Translations under genes and position numbers: made by a program
The notes under the pieces: generated by a model
What the model saw: the letters and a program-made list of their open reading frames with translations, nothing else
Told to the model about the DNA's origin: nothing
Database searches by the model: none
Assembly (NCBI GenBank): GCA_030704615.1
Contig: CM060733.1
Location: 50,096,001-50,160,000 of the forward strand
DNA: 64,000 bases
Reading direction: 5' to 3'
Source: Takakia lepidozioides
Taxonomy: Eukaryota > Streptophyta > Takakiopsida > Takakiales > Takakiaceae
In this document: positions 22,601 to 32,699 of the stretch, one piece after another
Layout: every line of letters begins with the position of its first letter
Numbering within the stretch: position 1 is the first letter of the stretch

Positions 22601-23114
22601 TAGTTAGACGGGGAGAAGCCAGACTTGCGGAAGAGCGCCAGGGGTTGGCAACAGAGAGATTTCTCAGTAACTTTGCAAAGGCAAATTCATCAATTGTCAG
22701 TTTCAATCTGGAAGAGCCTTCGAACTGCATAATTGCTGCAATGAAACACTTACGTACGTAGAATTTCTTCCTCGAGCACTGTGCAGATGAAAAAATTTAT
22801 ATTGATCATGGGCCTGCAACATACCTCCCATGGCGAGCTTGGATAGCAGACAGAATTCCAGCCGTCTTTCGGGCAGTGCCACATCCGAGTTCAACTACCA
22901 AACTCCCTACTGGTATGGAAGAGGCAATGGCTGCAGCATGTTCTGTAATCAGTGATTCCTCGGCCCTGAAGGGATAATATTCCTCCAAATGCGTAATTTG
23001 CTCATAAAGGTCTGATCCCTTCATGTCATACAATAGGCTGAAGGGAATCTCTTTGTTTGCGACCTTCTGAAGCCCTTTGAGTACTTGACTCACGATCTCC
23101 GAGTATATTGGCAT
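19614..23114 (-). CDS. EGT1: Ergothioneine biosynthesis fusion enzyme (EgtD-EgtB)
   Basis: Five exons give about 721 residues: 23114-22825, 22508-22213, 21772-21532, 21191-20946 and 20706-19614. All have GT/AG ends and matching phases. The N-terminal EgtD-like histidine trimethyltransferase shows YDMKGSDLYEQI, EYYPFRAE, SAM motif VVELGCGTARKT, FVGIDVS, LGSSVGNL, AAYHDKEGVT and EVSRKFT. The C-terminal EgtB-like part shows RHPFCFYHGH, the iron motif HERMHLE in LEHERMHLETLAYM, an FGE-sulfatase domain (VVLGANP, PVTVGEF) and the ending SFRNFYQRQYPYVF. In fungi this fusion (Egt1) makes hercynine and then its cysteine sulfoxide conjugate. Length fits the family. The start is ATG 23114-23112; the longer open frame begins with TTG, so an upstream exon is possible. 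No stops or frameshifts. A C-S lyase step (Egt2) would lie elsewhere. OvoA is less likely, since OvoA has the domains in reverse order. Confidence 0.93.
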
Positions 23115-23119
23115 CTTCA

Positions 23120-24980
23120 AAAGTGTGTGCCGGGTGTGTGTCGTTGACCAACGTATGTACAGTCTTCGGGTTTCTGTGAAAAATTATCAAGTTTCATACA
23201 CAAGAGGAACGTAGTACATCTACTAGGTTATGGCCAGAGATTGCACTGCAGAGAAGACAAGACACACTGGTCACACTTAGTTAACGTCACTTCTCAGGGT
23301 CTAGCTGGTGGGATCCAAGCAACCCAAGTTTCATGTTCTAGAAGAAACGCATTATACTTTCCATTCATAGTCCTCGTGGACCTTCATGTCGAATATGGAC
23401 CGGAGGTTCACTGCAGTCGACTGAATGTGCAATTCTTGCCAGTCATTCGCTTCGGGCCATGCTTGTACAAACACTAACTCTCCCATATTGGTGCTTGCAG
23501 GCATCAATTGAATAGGTCGACATTGACTCTAGAGGTCGACCTGACGTCTGCAGTCAGTGTACTAGACGACGAAATCGATTGAAGTCTCCAGGGTCCAACA
23601 TAATGGGTGCCTGCATACATGTGCATCGCACATCCCAAGGGCTTGTGGGACTGTTCAAAGCAATTCCAGAACCGTCTCCGAGGACAAATTCCAGCCCTAC
23701 AACATGAAAGGGAGAGGCATAGGAGCGCTTACAGAGTCGGAACAACGGGCACCCTGGAGAGATTTATATGTTGCTAGGAAAGGGAAGACGGTGGTGCTTG
23801 ATTAGGAGCGAACAACTTCACAAACCATTTTCAGACGAAGACAATTGGATCAACAGCAGCAGGAACACCATGGCTCTGGGCAATCCGTCCAGCATTTTCA
23901 TTGTCTGTAATTTCTCTCTCTCTAGAAAGATCTCTTTCTCAATACCCACACCACTATCAAGACCCAATGCTGCTCCTCTCTTATGAAAACGAACAACACT
24001 CCCGACACACAGTCAGTCTGCTCACATGAATATTTTCACAACCTAAACTTGTGGCTCAGGGAACCACCACACTTGAGCAACCTCTTACGAGCTATCTAGA
24101 GGTCTGTTGCCCGCATATATATATAGTGCAGCAGGAAATGGGTTCACGTTCAACTTCCCGAGCACCAATTTGTCAACGTAGCAACTTCGGGCTGTCACAG
24201 TGTCTGTTCATAGCTGCATGACACACCGGCACAACCGTCGTGGCGGCCATGCATACCCTACAATGCTGCAGCCCAAACGCACAAGTGGTTATCATCCACG
24301 TGTGGGCGGAGAGTCCTCGCATCCTTGGATATTCCATCTCGGAGGAAGGAATGTCGCTCTAAAAGACACACACACCACGTGGAGATAACATGTCCATTCA
24401 ACGCATTCTGCAGGCACCTCAGCTGCTAGTTACTAGGAATGGTGTCCGTTCCAACCGGGTTCTATATTGCGACTGGTGTCCACTGCGACTCGGTCTATTT
24501 TCTGCCAACGTGGCAATGAAGCAAGTCGCGTGCACAACTCTGGGTTTGGCCCCCACTTGTTGGCATTTTTTCAAAAATTTCGACAAAAGTAGTTAGAAAT
24601 TACAAAAATTATGAGTTGTTTTAACCACTCATTTTGTAAGTAGTATTTATGACATATTATGATTGTATGATTTCGCGCAACATTGGGCAATGAAAACTTA
24701 AAAAAAAAACATTTATAATTTGTCGTGGTATTATGTGATTGGAGGATATAGAAATGTGTGGGTATGATGAAGTGTTGGTGGGAAAGGATGCGGGCGCGTT
24801 TTAGGCGTGAATAGAGTATGTTGCAGGTGGCGAGAACTAAGACTGGAGTGGCTTCGTCGAGGCGAACATCTTCGTTGATCATTATTCTTCTCATCTTGGG
24901 GTGATAGCATTGGTAGCAGCATCGTACCCCAATAAGACACAAAGAAGGGATTTCTAGGATCTAGCTTTTTTTTGCCTTTC
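23120..24980. other. Upstream region of EGT1-like gene, no gene seen
   Basis: About 1.8 kb with only short open frames. The first few hundred bases should contain the EGT1-like promoter. A short AT repeat (ATATATATATAT) lies near 24115. I find no other structure. Confidence 0.45.
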
Positions 24981-24981
24981 A

Positions 24982-25500
24982 TCAGGAATGTGCAATGCTC
25001 CCAAAGATTCTCAGTCTCCTGAAGAAGTCTGGCTTTTCACCATGAAATCGTTCGTCTGGGATCATACATTTATTGGCCTTGGTGGAAGACATGTAATTTG
25101 TAAGCAGATTTGCACTATTGAGAGCCTCAACCCACGGAGACTTTGACACACCCGTTTCATACACCATGGCCCTCGCTTTCTCTACTATAGTTCGATTATT
25201 CCGTTCAGCAACACCGTTCTGATGTGAGGTGTAGGATTGAGTTAGTTGTCTTTTGATTCCCTATTCATCACAGAATGATATAAAATCCTCATAAAGATAC
25301 TCATCTCCTCAATCGCTTCTGACGCATTTGATTCTCTTGCCAGTGAGATTCTCCACAATTGTTGTGAATTTCTTAAAGTAAGAGAAAGCTTGAGACTTGT
25401 GCTTCAAGAAGTAGACCCATCCCTTCCGGCTGTGACCCCAAAACTTCCCTGCCTTGCTTAAACACCTACTAACAAATACACATGGCATGAAGGTTACCAC
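24982..25500 (-). pseudogene. Ty1/Copia integrase fragment, copy 1
   Basis: The minus-strand reading gives VYFLKHKSQAFSYFKKF, GKRIKCVRSD, the block SYTSHQNGVAERNNRTIVEK (end of the integrase catalytic core), then RAMVYETG and FFRRLRIFGSIAH. Stops interrupt it (after CVRSD and near CDE). It is related to copy 2 at 27240-27516. No long terminal repeat or reverse transcriptase is visible. Confidence 0.88.
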
Positions 25501-25639
25501 CTACCCGAACCTCCTCCCTTGCCTTACTACTCCTGGCTTAATCCCCAGGATTAACCCATGCAAAGCCTAGATAAAGGCTCCACCACGCCCTCCCACCCCC
25601 AACTTATCTGTTGCTCTTGATGCCCCCCGATGTGCCATC

Positions 25640-26260
25640 ATCTTATACCTCTTAAATAACCCCCAATCAACTCCTACTATACCGATGGTTCCCTCACTAA
25701 TTCCCGTGCTGGTTATGGCATATTCCATGCCGCCACTAACCGAGGAGTCGCCCTTAGTGCTGAGCTTATGGCCATCTACGAAGATCTCGCCCAGTTAGCT
25801 ACTTTTCCCCATCCATACTACATTTTTACAGAGAGTCTGACCTCCCTCTTTCTCATTCGCACCTTTCCCGACCCTCTTCCCACCGTAACCACCCGGACCG
25901 GAATCTCATTGCTGCCATTGTCAATCTCGTCATCTCCATAAGCCGCCCTATCCACTTTCTCAAAGTCCGATCACATACTGGTATTACCAGCAATGAGGTA
26001 GCCGACCTCCTTGCTCAACAAGGGGCTGCCCAGCCCCATGTTGATCCTACGTCGGATCCCATCCACATTGCACATACCCACCCATTCGGGCTCATATACC
26101 CTATACCAGACCCCCCTGATCCCAGGCCAATCCGTAACCTCGTCAAAACACTTACTCAGGAGGCTAACAAACAAAGCCGCGGCCTCTATAACCCACACCA
26201 AGATACATATCCAGAAATGGACACAATCCTCAGTACTACACCATAAATTGTCAAACCATT
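25640..26260 (+). pseudogene. LINE-type RNase H domain fragment
   Basis: The plus-strand reading gives YYTDGSLTNSRAGYGI, LSAELMAIYEDL, YIFTESLTSLFLIR, then, after a frameshift, KVRSHTGITSNEVADLLAQQ and a Pro-rich tail. The TDGS start, the E in AEL, ES in place of DS, and SHTG...NEVAD are the RNase HI core at the end of many plant LINE ORF2 proteins. The reverse transcriptase upstream is gone. It lies between two Copia fragments, in the opposite orientation. Confidence 0.85.
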
Positions 26261-26261
26261 T

Positions 26262-27235
26262 CTAGCACACCAAAGCCGCAACAGATGCTCCAATACGACG
26301 AACTCTCAAATTCAGATATGCTTAATACATGGGCCATCAACGCAAACACACTTTCTAGCTGCGCCTATTCCCATCCCCGAACTGCCCACTCTGTCCACAC
26401 ACCCACACAAAACGTGATACCTGGCCCCATCTCCTCAGCCAAAATATTCACCCTATCATACATGGCATTCGAATTACCAGGCACAATCACGCCGTTTGGT
26501 ACATTCATAAACTTCTCCTAAACCGCATTGAAACTAGATGGTTCTCACTCATCAATGCTGGTATCTACCAAGGCAGATCCCCAGATCACAGTGTCCCACC
26601 TTAGCTTCTCCTATGCACTTGCCAACCCCGCTCTCCTTGCACATGTCCCGCTAGACTATGCCCGGATATCCTGCTAGTTCAAGGCCTACTGGTAAATGCC
26701 TGACCACCAAATGCCCCATCCCCAAATCTCACCATACACTTTATCGAGTTTACGTACTGCCATGATCGATAACCCAGCTCCTCCATTCTTGACAATCGAC
26801 AAAAACATGCTCCGCTCATCCTAGCTATCCGCCAAAGAGGATGGTTCATTGGCCCATTAACTGTCATCACCGCCGGTACTAGAGGCGACATTCACAACAC
26901 TAGTATCTCAGCACTTCACACAAACTTTCGCATTCCCATCTTTCATTTCCACAAATGCTTTGAAGCTATCCATCTCACAACACTTCGCTCTCTCACAGCT
27001 ATTATTACCAACAAGCTTAAATCTTTTCTCTTCTCAGCCTCATAGGCACCCTCGGGGTACCCGAGGGTACCTGCGGGTACCCATGATACCTCGGGCACCT
27101 CCTTCCCTCGGCTACTTGGTGTCCCCTGTACATCGGATTTCTTTATAGGGCCCACCCCCGAAATGGGGAAGTAGGCGTAGGGCGAAGTGGCTCTTAGTTA
27201 TGCCGGTCCACTGACCGAAGTCTTCTCTCTCTCTC
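26262..27235. other. Degenerate DNA, probably LINE 3' remnant
   Basis: C/A-rich plus-strand sequence continues the base composition of the RNase H fragment but is full of stops. No further domain is recognised. A TCTCTCTCTCT run marks the junction with the next Copia fragment near 27230. Confidence 0.4.
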
Positions 27236-27239
27236 TTTC

Positions 27240-27516
27240 TTCGATTCTTCCGTTCAGCAACACCATTCTGATGTGAGGTGTAGGATTGAGTTAGTTGTCT
27301 TCTAATTCCTTGTTCATCACAAAATGATATGAAATCCTCATAAAGGTACTCACCTCCTCGATCGCTTCTGACGCATTTGATTCTCTTGCCAGTAAGATTC
27401 TCCACAATTGCTCTGTGTTTCTTAAAGTAAGATAAAGCTTGAGACTTGTGCTTCAAGAAGTAGACCTATCCCTTCCAAGTGTGGTTATCGATGAATGTCA
27501 GGAAGTATCGTGCCTC
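27240..27516 (-). pseudogene. Ty1/Copia integrase fragment, copy 2
   Basis: The minus-strand reading starts GEARYFLTFIDNH, continues VYFLKHKSQALSYFKKH, GKRIKCVRSDRGGEYLYED and ends at SHQNGVAERKN before a TC-rich tract. It is close in sequence to copy 1. The right end is cut by a CACTACAAC terminus at 27522. Confidence 0.88.
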
Positions 27517-27521
27517 ACCAT

Positions 27522-27976
27522 CACTACAACAAATGGGGGGGGGGGGGGGGGGGGTTTCGCGATGCCAGCCGCGCCCCCACGCCCCGCGCGTCGCTAAGCC
27601 CGCGAAGCCGAGCCTGAAGCGCTTTTTTGTGACGCCCCGCCGTCGCAATCCCCCGCTCCGACACCATTGCGACACCCAGCCGTCGCAAGATGGCATGAAG
27701 GGGTAAAGAGGGCCCTCGCCGTGACGGATTTTTTTTCTTGCGATGCCTCGGTGTCGCAAAAGCGTCAGTGAGGGCGCCCCAGCGCCTCTGCATTGCGAGG
27801 GCGTCGCAACAGCATCACCACAATGAGATTTTTTATTTTTTATTTTATTTTTTGGGCTTTGCGGCCCTCAACTTCATAAAAGCGTCGCTGGGGCACCCCA
27901 CGCTAGAACAGCCAACGCTGCGACGCTAGGGGGTCGCAACGGCGTCGCCACAGGGGGTCGCAATGGTGTTGTAGTC
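27522..27976. mobile_element. CACTA-like terminus with GCGTCGC repeats
   Basis: It begins CACTACAACAAATGGG and has many GCGTCGC/GCGACGC motifs, like a CACTA subterminal region. The MULE element at 27977 is inserted in it, and related GTCGC-rich DNA resumes at 41107 (to about 41420). The GTTGTAGTC at 27968-27976 is the MULE target duplication; it also resembles an inverted CACTACAAC end. The outer boundary on the right is not clear. Confidence 0.45.
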
Positions 27977-28377
27977 GGGGGGTGCTATTCCGTGAGCCTG
28001 GAGGCGTGAGCCTGTGAGCCCAGGAAAGCGTGAGCCCGCACAGGCTCACGCCACGTCAGCATGCAAACAGTGCCTATTTCCGCGGATGTCACCTATTTCC
28101 GAGTGGTGTCACCTATTTCCGCGGTTGATGTGGGGAGAATTGAGAATTGAGAACAAAGTGGTTTGTTTGTTTTTGCAATGTACTCAAGTCTGTGAGGTCC
28201 ACAAAACAACAAATATATTGAAGGAACAATCCGGGCAGTCCATGCAACCCCCATCTCCAACAATAGTTTGGAACCATGAATGTGAATTCCATGCACACAT
28301 TGCAAAGAGGACAATAAGGACACACAACCATCCCATTTCAAATTTGTCCCAGAATTAAACCAAAAGAATACTTCATA

Positions 28378-31300
28378 TCAAGTGTCGCAGTCATCACAAT
28401 CAATGTCCACCTCCTGTGCTATGTCATCTACAAAGATTCTGGCCCCAACACCACGTGTTCTACGAAGGCCATCGCAAGGTGGACTCTGAGTGCCATGAAC
28501 GGACATGCTTGCTGCGAGTGCCTCCGCATAGACAGGTAGCACACAAGACCGAGGAGGACTGAAAACAAGTCCAAATAGGTGTGATAGCCCAGGAGGGCAA
28601 GTGGAAGCACGCGGACTCCTACACATGTCCACAAAATCCCATTTTTAACACAATGATGCAATGCACAAGTCCAACGAAGAGGATGTCTCCCATGTGCACT
28701 TTGCCTCAAGAACAGCGATTCTCGATATTGAAACAACAATGCAAGCATGCACAGGTTCAACTTACTCACAGGCAAAGTCGGAGTCCAGCTCCTTGTCAGA
28801 AGTCTCCTCTGTACCAGTATCAGCGGGACGGGGCTTCGGAAGGACCTGAGAAGTGTGTCCACCCAAACCCATCAGGAGGTTCTTGTAAATCTCAGCATCC
28901 CCTTCAATCCCAAAGACATGTCGCGCACTGGCCTTGCAAGCGTGGTACGAAGCACCTGCAGTGGAATAGAATGAAGTAAGCAGACATTGAAGACACATTC
29001 GGAACGGTGGAAAGTGCTGAAAGTGCAAGCTCAATCAAACCTCATGAAATGTGAATGTTGAAGAGACGAACCTGTGCCCATCGACAAATCCAGAACTCTG
29101 GCGTCTGTGTAGGTGCAGCACTCCACAATCGTTTGAATGAAAGCCGGGCTCCTCTCCCTCGCCCCTCTCCAAGGAACCCCATTCCCCCTTCGCAAGCACA
29201 CGTTGCTGTCGACGTAGTTGTGATGCATGTCATCCGTGGGAGGATCTGTCCTGTCATCTATGAACTTGCCCCCGTGAGTGATGGCAAACTCCGTAATGCC
29301 GGCCGGAGTCGTTGGTGGATGCACCCGGACGAGACAAACAGCTTCAAACAGACGAGTCTGCGAACATGACATCCACAAGGAACTAAGAACCAAAAAAAAA
29401 TCGGGCCCCTACATATGAGTTTGAGCGACCTATACAACACAATCCCAGAACAAAAAAGAAGAGGAAGAAGAAGGGAAACTCACCATCTCTCCCGGACGAT
29501 CCCCCTTCGTAAGGTACATGCTGTTCACACAATTCCATGTCTTCACGACTCTCATGCCCGAGGCTTTCAAATAGCTGGCAAGGGCACGGCGACACCGAAC
29601 ATCGATGGACTGGATGAGAACCAAAACACCTGCATCGGAAAGGAAGAAGTTGCAAAAGGAAAAAACCCACCGCCAGTAGCGCTCATCAAATGCATTCCAA
29701 CCCGGACAAGCACCCGATGGAGGGATATCCGGGACTGCCAACCCATCAGGGATGTCCAAGATGATGAGTTCCGCTGCATATGGCTTCTCCTTCCCGTTCA
29801 CCCACGATTTGGTCATTTTAGCCTGCAAACAAAAATACAATGGAATTCTGACAAGTTTATAAACGATCCATGCCCACAGCAGACAAAGAGAGCAGAAGCC
29901 ACAGAACCCAAAGAGAACACGCACCGTGCTGAGGAACTCGACAATCCTCTCCCACACTGGTGATGGCTCGCCCTTGTAATCAGATTTCTTCGACTCCATC
30001 ATGGCAAGGAACCCGACGTTGGCAATCTCCAACCTGGTTGGACGAATGACCCTCGTGGGATGTTCCACTGCATGGTACGGGTCCTTGGGATCAACCACCC
30101 CCTTGTTTTTTCTCCCGGATCCCCTACCATGCGGTGGAGTCTGCTGGACATGCTCCACAGGGCCAATAGCTGCAACACTTCCCTGCCCTTGTGCCACCTT
30201 CCCTCTACCCCTTCCCTTCCCCACAACACCAGCAACATCTTTTCCCTTTGCCTTTCTTCCTCTACCCGGGGTATCCTGAGCGGGAGGCTCCTTCTCTGCA
30301 AGAGTCCTCAGATTACGCTCATGAATGTCGAGGTCCGCTGCTGCGGCAGTGGCTGCAATACGGTCATTCTCTCTCCTCAAAGACAACTCTACAGCTGGGG
30401 TCTCTGAAGGAGGGCAATCCAAATACCAACCACAAGAAGAAAGATGGTCTGGACCCCAGTCATGCAAGATCCCAGCAGTGAACATGGTCTGGTTGCCAGC
30501 AGGGACAAGCCAAAGGTCCACGAAATCTGGATGTTTGTCCAAGCAATTCTCTTCCAAGAGAACAAACTTAATGTACCTGCAGGAACAGACACAGCCTCAT
30601 TTTCCAATGCACATATTGTGTCCCAGCTTTTTCAACACACCAGGAAGACCCCCTTAAACAGTATGCCACACAACACATTGCAACCACAACACAAGCAAAG
30701 AGTGCAAGGGTGTGCACCTGTAAAGGCATCGTTTCCAGGCTTCCTCTCCTTTTTCCTGCTGGTCAAGCTCATTTGTTCGACTGATGCCACCCTCCTTGCT
30801 GAACTCTCTAAAGAAACCAGAGTGCCACACTGTGGCTCTCCATTTCCTCATGTATGCTTCGAAGGAGACCTTCGGAGCTGTCATAGTGATGCCATAGTCA
30901 GCCAGCTGAGTATGCAGAACCGATCGGGCCCTTTCTTCCAACTGCAAAACAATTGAAATGGAAGAATGAACCCAAAAACAGTCACAGCGAATGTAAGAGG
31001 CAATGGGAAGAGAAGGACAGGAAAAGAGAAAAGAAAGTGAGATACGAGAGGACATCACACCTGGCTCCAGTAAGTGGCCTTGTGAAGCCAGGTGTCCAGC
31101 ACATTGTCACTGACAGGAACGACACGCTGGGTCTTCTTCTCTTTCTCTGGCCTTGGGAACATGTGGGTATCCCTAACTGTGGGATCGGAGTTCCATATCT
31201 GTAGCCACTTCACCTTCTGTTCAGAAGACACGACGGCGGTAGACAACCTGTGCAACTTCTCCTGGGCCATCTCCGGCTTGCCTGGCTTGTTATAATGGTT

Positions 31301-32491
31301 TTTTATCTCCAGGAGAAACTGCGGCCCGAATGATGGGTCGGCCATTCTCAACTGCTTCACAAAAGCACTCATTATTGTCCTTCTTGTAGCGTTCATCTCC
31401 TTCTGGATGTGACTTTCAACCCCCTTTGCTGTCCTTCTCTCCTCAGGGGTAGAGCTGTAGTATTCCAGTTTGCCACGCTCCCCTGCATCTGCAATGTCTT
31501 GCTGCAAGGGAATGCAAGAGAGTTGCATCAATCCAAGGTCAAGGGAGACAGAGAGAAACAAACATGTGGAAGCAGGAATATGGAAAGGCCAGATGAAGGA
31601 AGATGTATCTCACCGTGTACATGTACTCCATGAAAGCCTCACGGGTCAACGAGTACCATGTTTCCGAAGTCTTGGAGCTTTCGCATTTCTTATACATCTC
31701 TGCCGAAAGGATGGTCTTGAAGTTGGTCAAGGGCATCTGCCCGATCCTTTGTATCCTATACAGTGTGTGAACCAGACTCGTTTTGACATGCGATGTCTCC
31801 GTCCCTCTGCAGAATGATATCTGAATTTCAGAATGTAATTCAAGGACTTGAATCAAGGAAGAACGGAACCAGAAGTGCAACATGTACAATGAGAAACCAA
31901 CCTGTTCACATCATTCATTGCCGTCAGAAGACCCATCATGTTGTCGTCACAATCAAGCACCATCGATCGAACAGAGTAATGCCACTCTTCCTCCTGTGAG
32001 TGCAGCCTCCCAATGACAGCCATCCATGCAAGCAACCGGTGGTTGCCATCCCAAACGTGAAACATCTTCCCCGAGAATACTTGGGTGGAAGGTTTCCTGG
32101 AGAGAAGAAGTTCGAAGGATTCGTTCACCTGTCTCCAAATGGGGTCCCAGGAGTCGACGATTGACTCATCCAAAAGGAGCTCGTTACCTCTAGAATCCCT
32201 AGTAGAAACGTAAAAGACTGCGGATCCATCCAAATACCCATGAACAAACTCGGCCTCCAGCTTGAGAATGTCTTTGACAAGGGGTGGACGAACGACGGGC
32301 ATGGAAACCAACCTACACAGGGGAATCTTCAACCTCCCACCAGGAGCAAGCATACTTTGAACCACAAGCTGAGAGTTCACCTTTTGACCCCCCAGCATCT
32401 CAGCGGCTTTGCTTTCATAAAACTCATCGTCAACATCAACTATGGTCTCCTTCCCCTGACCCTGAGGGACCTCATCCGCCACACTTTGCAT
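28378..32491 (-). CDS. ParB-like/DNA-methyltransferase-like fusion protein
   Basis: Eight exons join with correct phase: 32497-31902, 31806-31614, 31501-31061, 30941-30718, 30576-29925, 29822-29484, 29357-29072 and 28955-28770. A likely last exon is 28511-28378; otherwise the gene stops at 28762. The product is about 1000 residues. Exon 1 carries a ParB-fold box, FHVWDGNHRLLAWMAV. Exon 5 is long and has a Lys/Arg/Gly-rich linker (GRGRKAKGK, GKGRGRGK). The C-terminal part resembles beta-class N6/N4 DNA methyltransferases. Motif IV position reads ELIILDIPDG (DIPD in place of DPPY). Motif I is VLDLSMGTGASYHACKASAR followed by HVFGIEGD. ParB-methyltransferase fusions are known from phages and bacteria. 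The altered motif IV suggests lost or changed catalysis. The start ATG (32491) follows an acceptor, so an upstream exon is likely, possibly at 35807-36164. Confidence 0.72.
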
Positions 32492-32699
32492 TTTCTCCTG
32501 CAAGGTTGTTCACTCAAATTCTTATAAGAGAGGAATGAAACGTCGACCGATGCATGAAAAAGTGGGATAAAAAGGTAAGTGTTCTTTGAGCTGCCAGGTA
32601 AGTGTTCATTGATCCTCACGGACCTGCACTATGTTCCCGATTTTCACAGGGAAAGAACATTGAAAAGTTCTGCTCAAATATCTGCCCATGAGGGCCGAA

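Noticed and set aside
19614-23114. OvoA (ovothiol synthase) as an alternative identity
   Set aside because: OvoA has the sulfoxide-synthase part first and the methyltransferase last; here the methyltransferase is N-terminal and has EgtD histidine-binding motifs.
23115-23120. Extending the EGT1-like start to the longer open frame at 23120
   Set aside because: That codon is TTG, which is not a normal plant start; ATG 23114-23112 is six bases downstream.
28014-28358. 114-residue plus-strand frame near the MULE left end
   Set aside because: It starts inside the terminal inverted repeat and overlaps the 3' region of the minus-strand gene. No family resemblance.
30001-30660. Plus-strand frames of 90-115 aa opposite the ParB-methyltransferase gene
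   Set aside because: They are antisense shadows of the long minus-strand exon at 29925-30576, which has proper splice sites.
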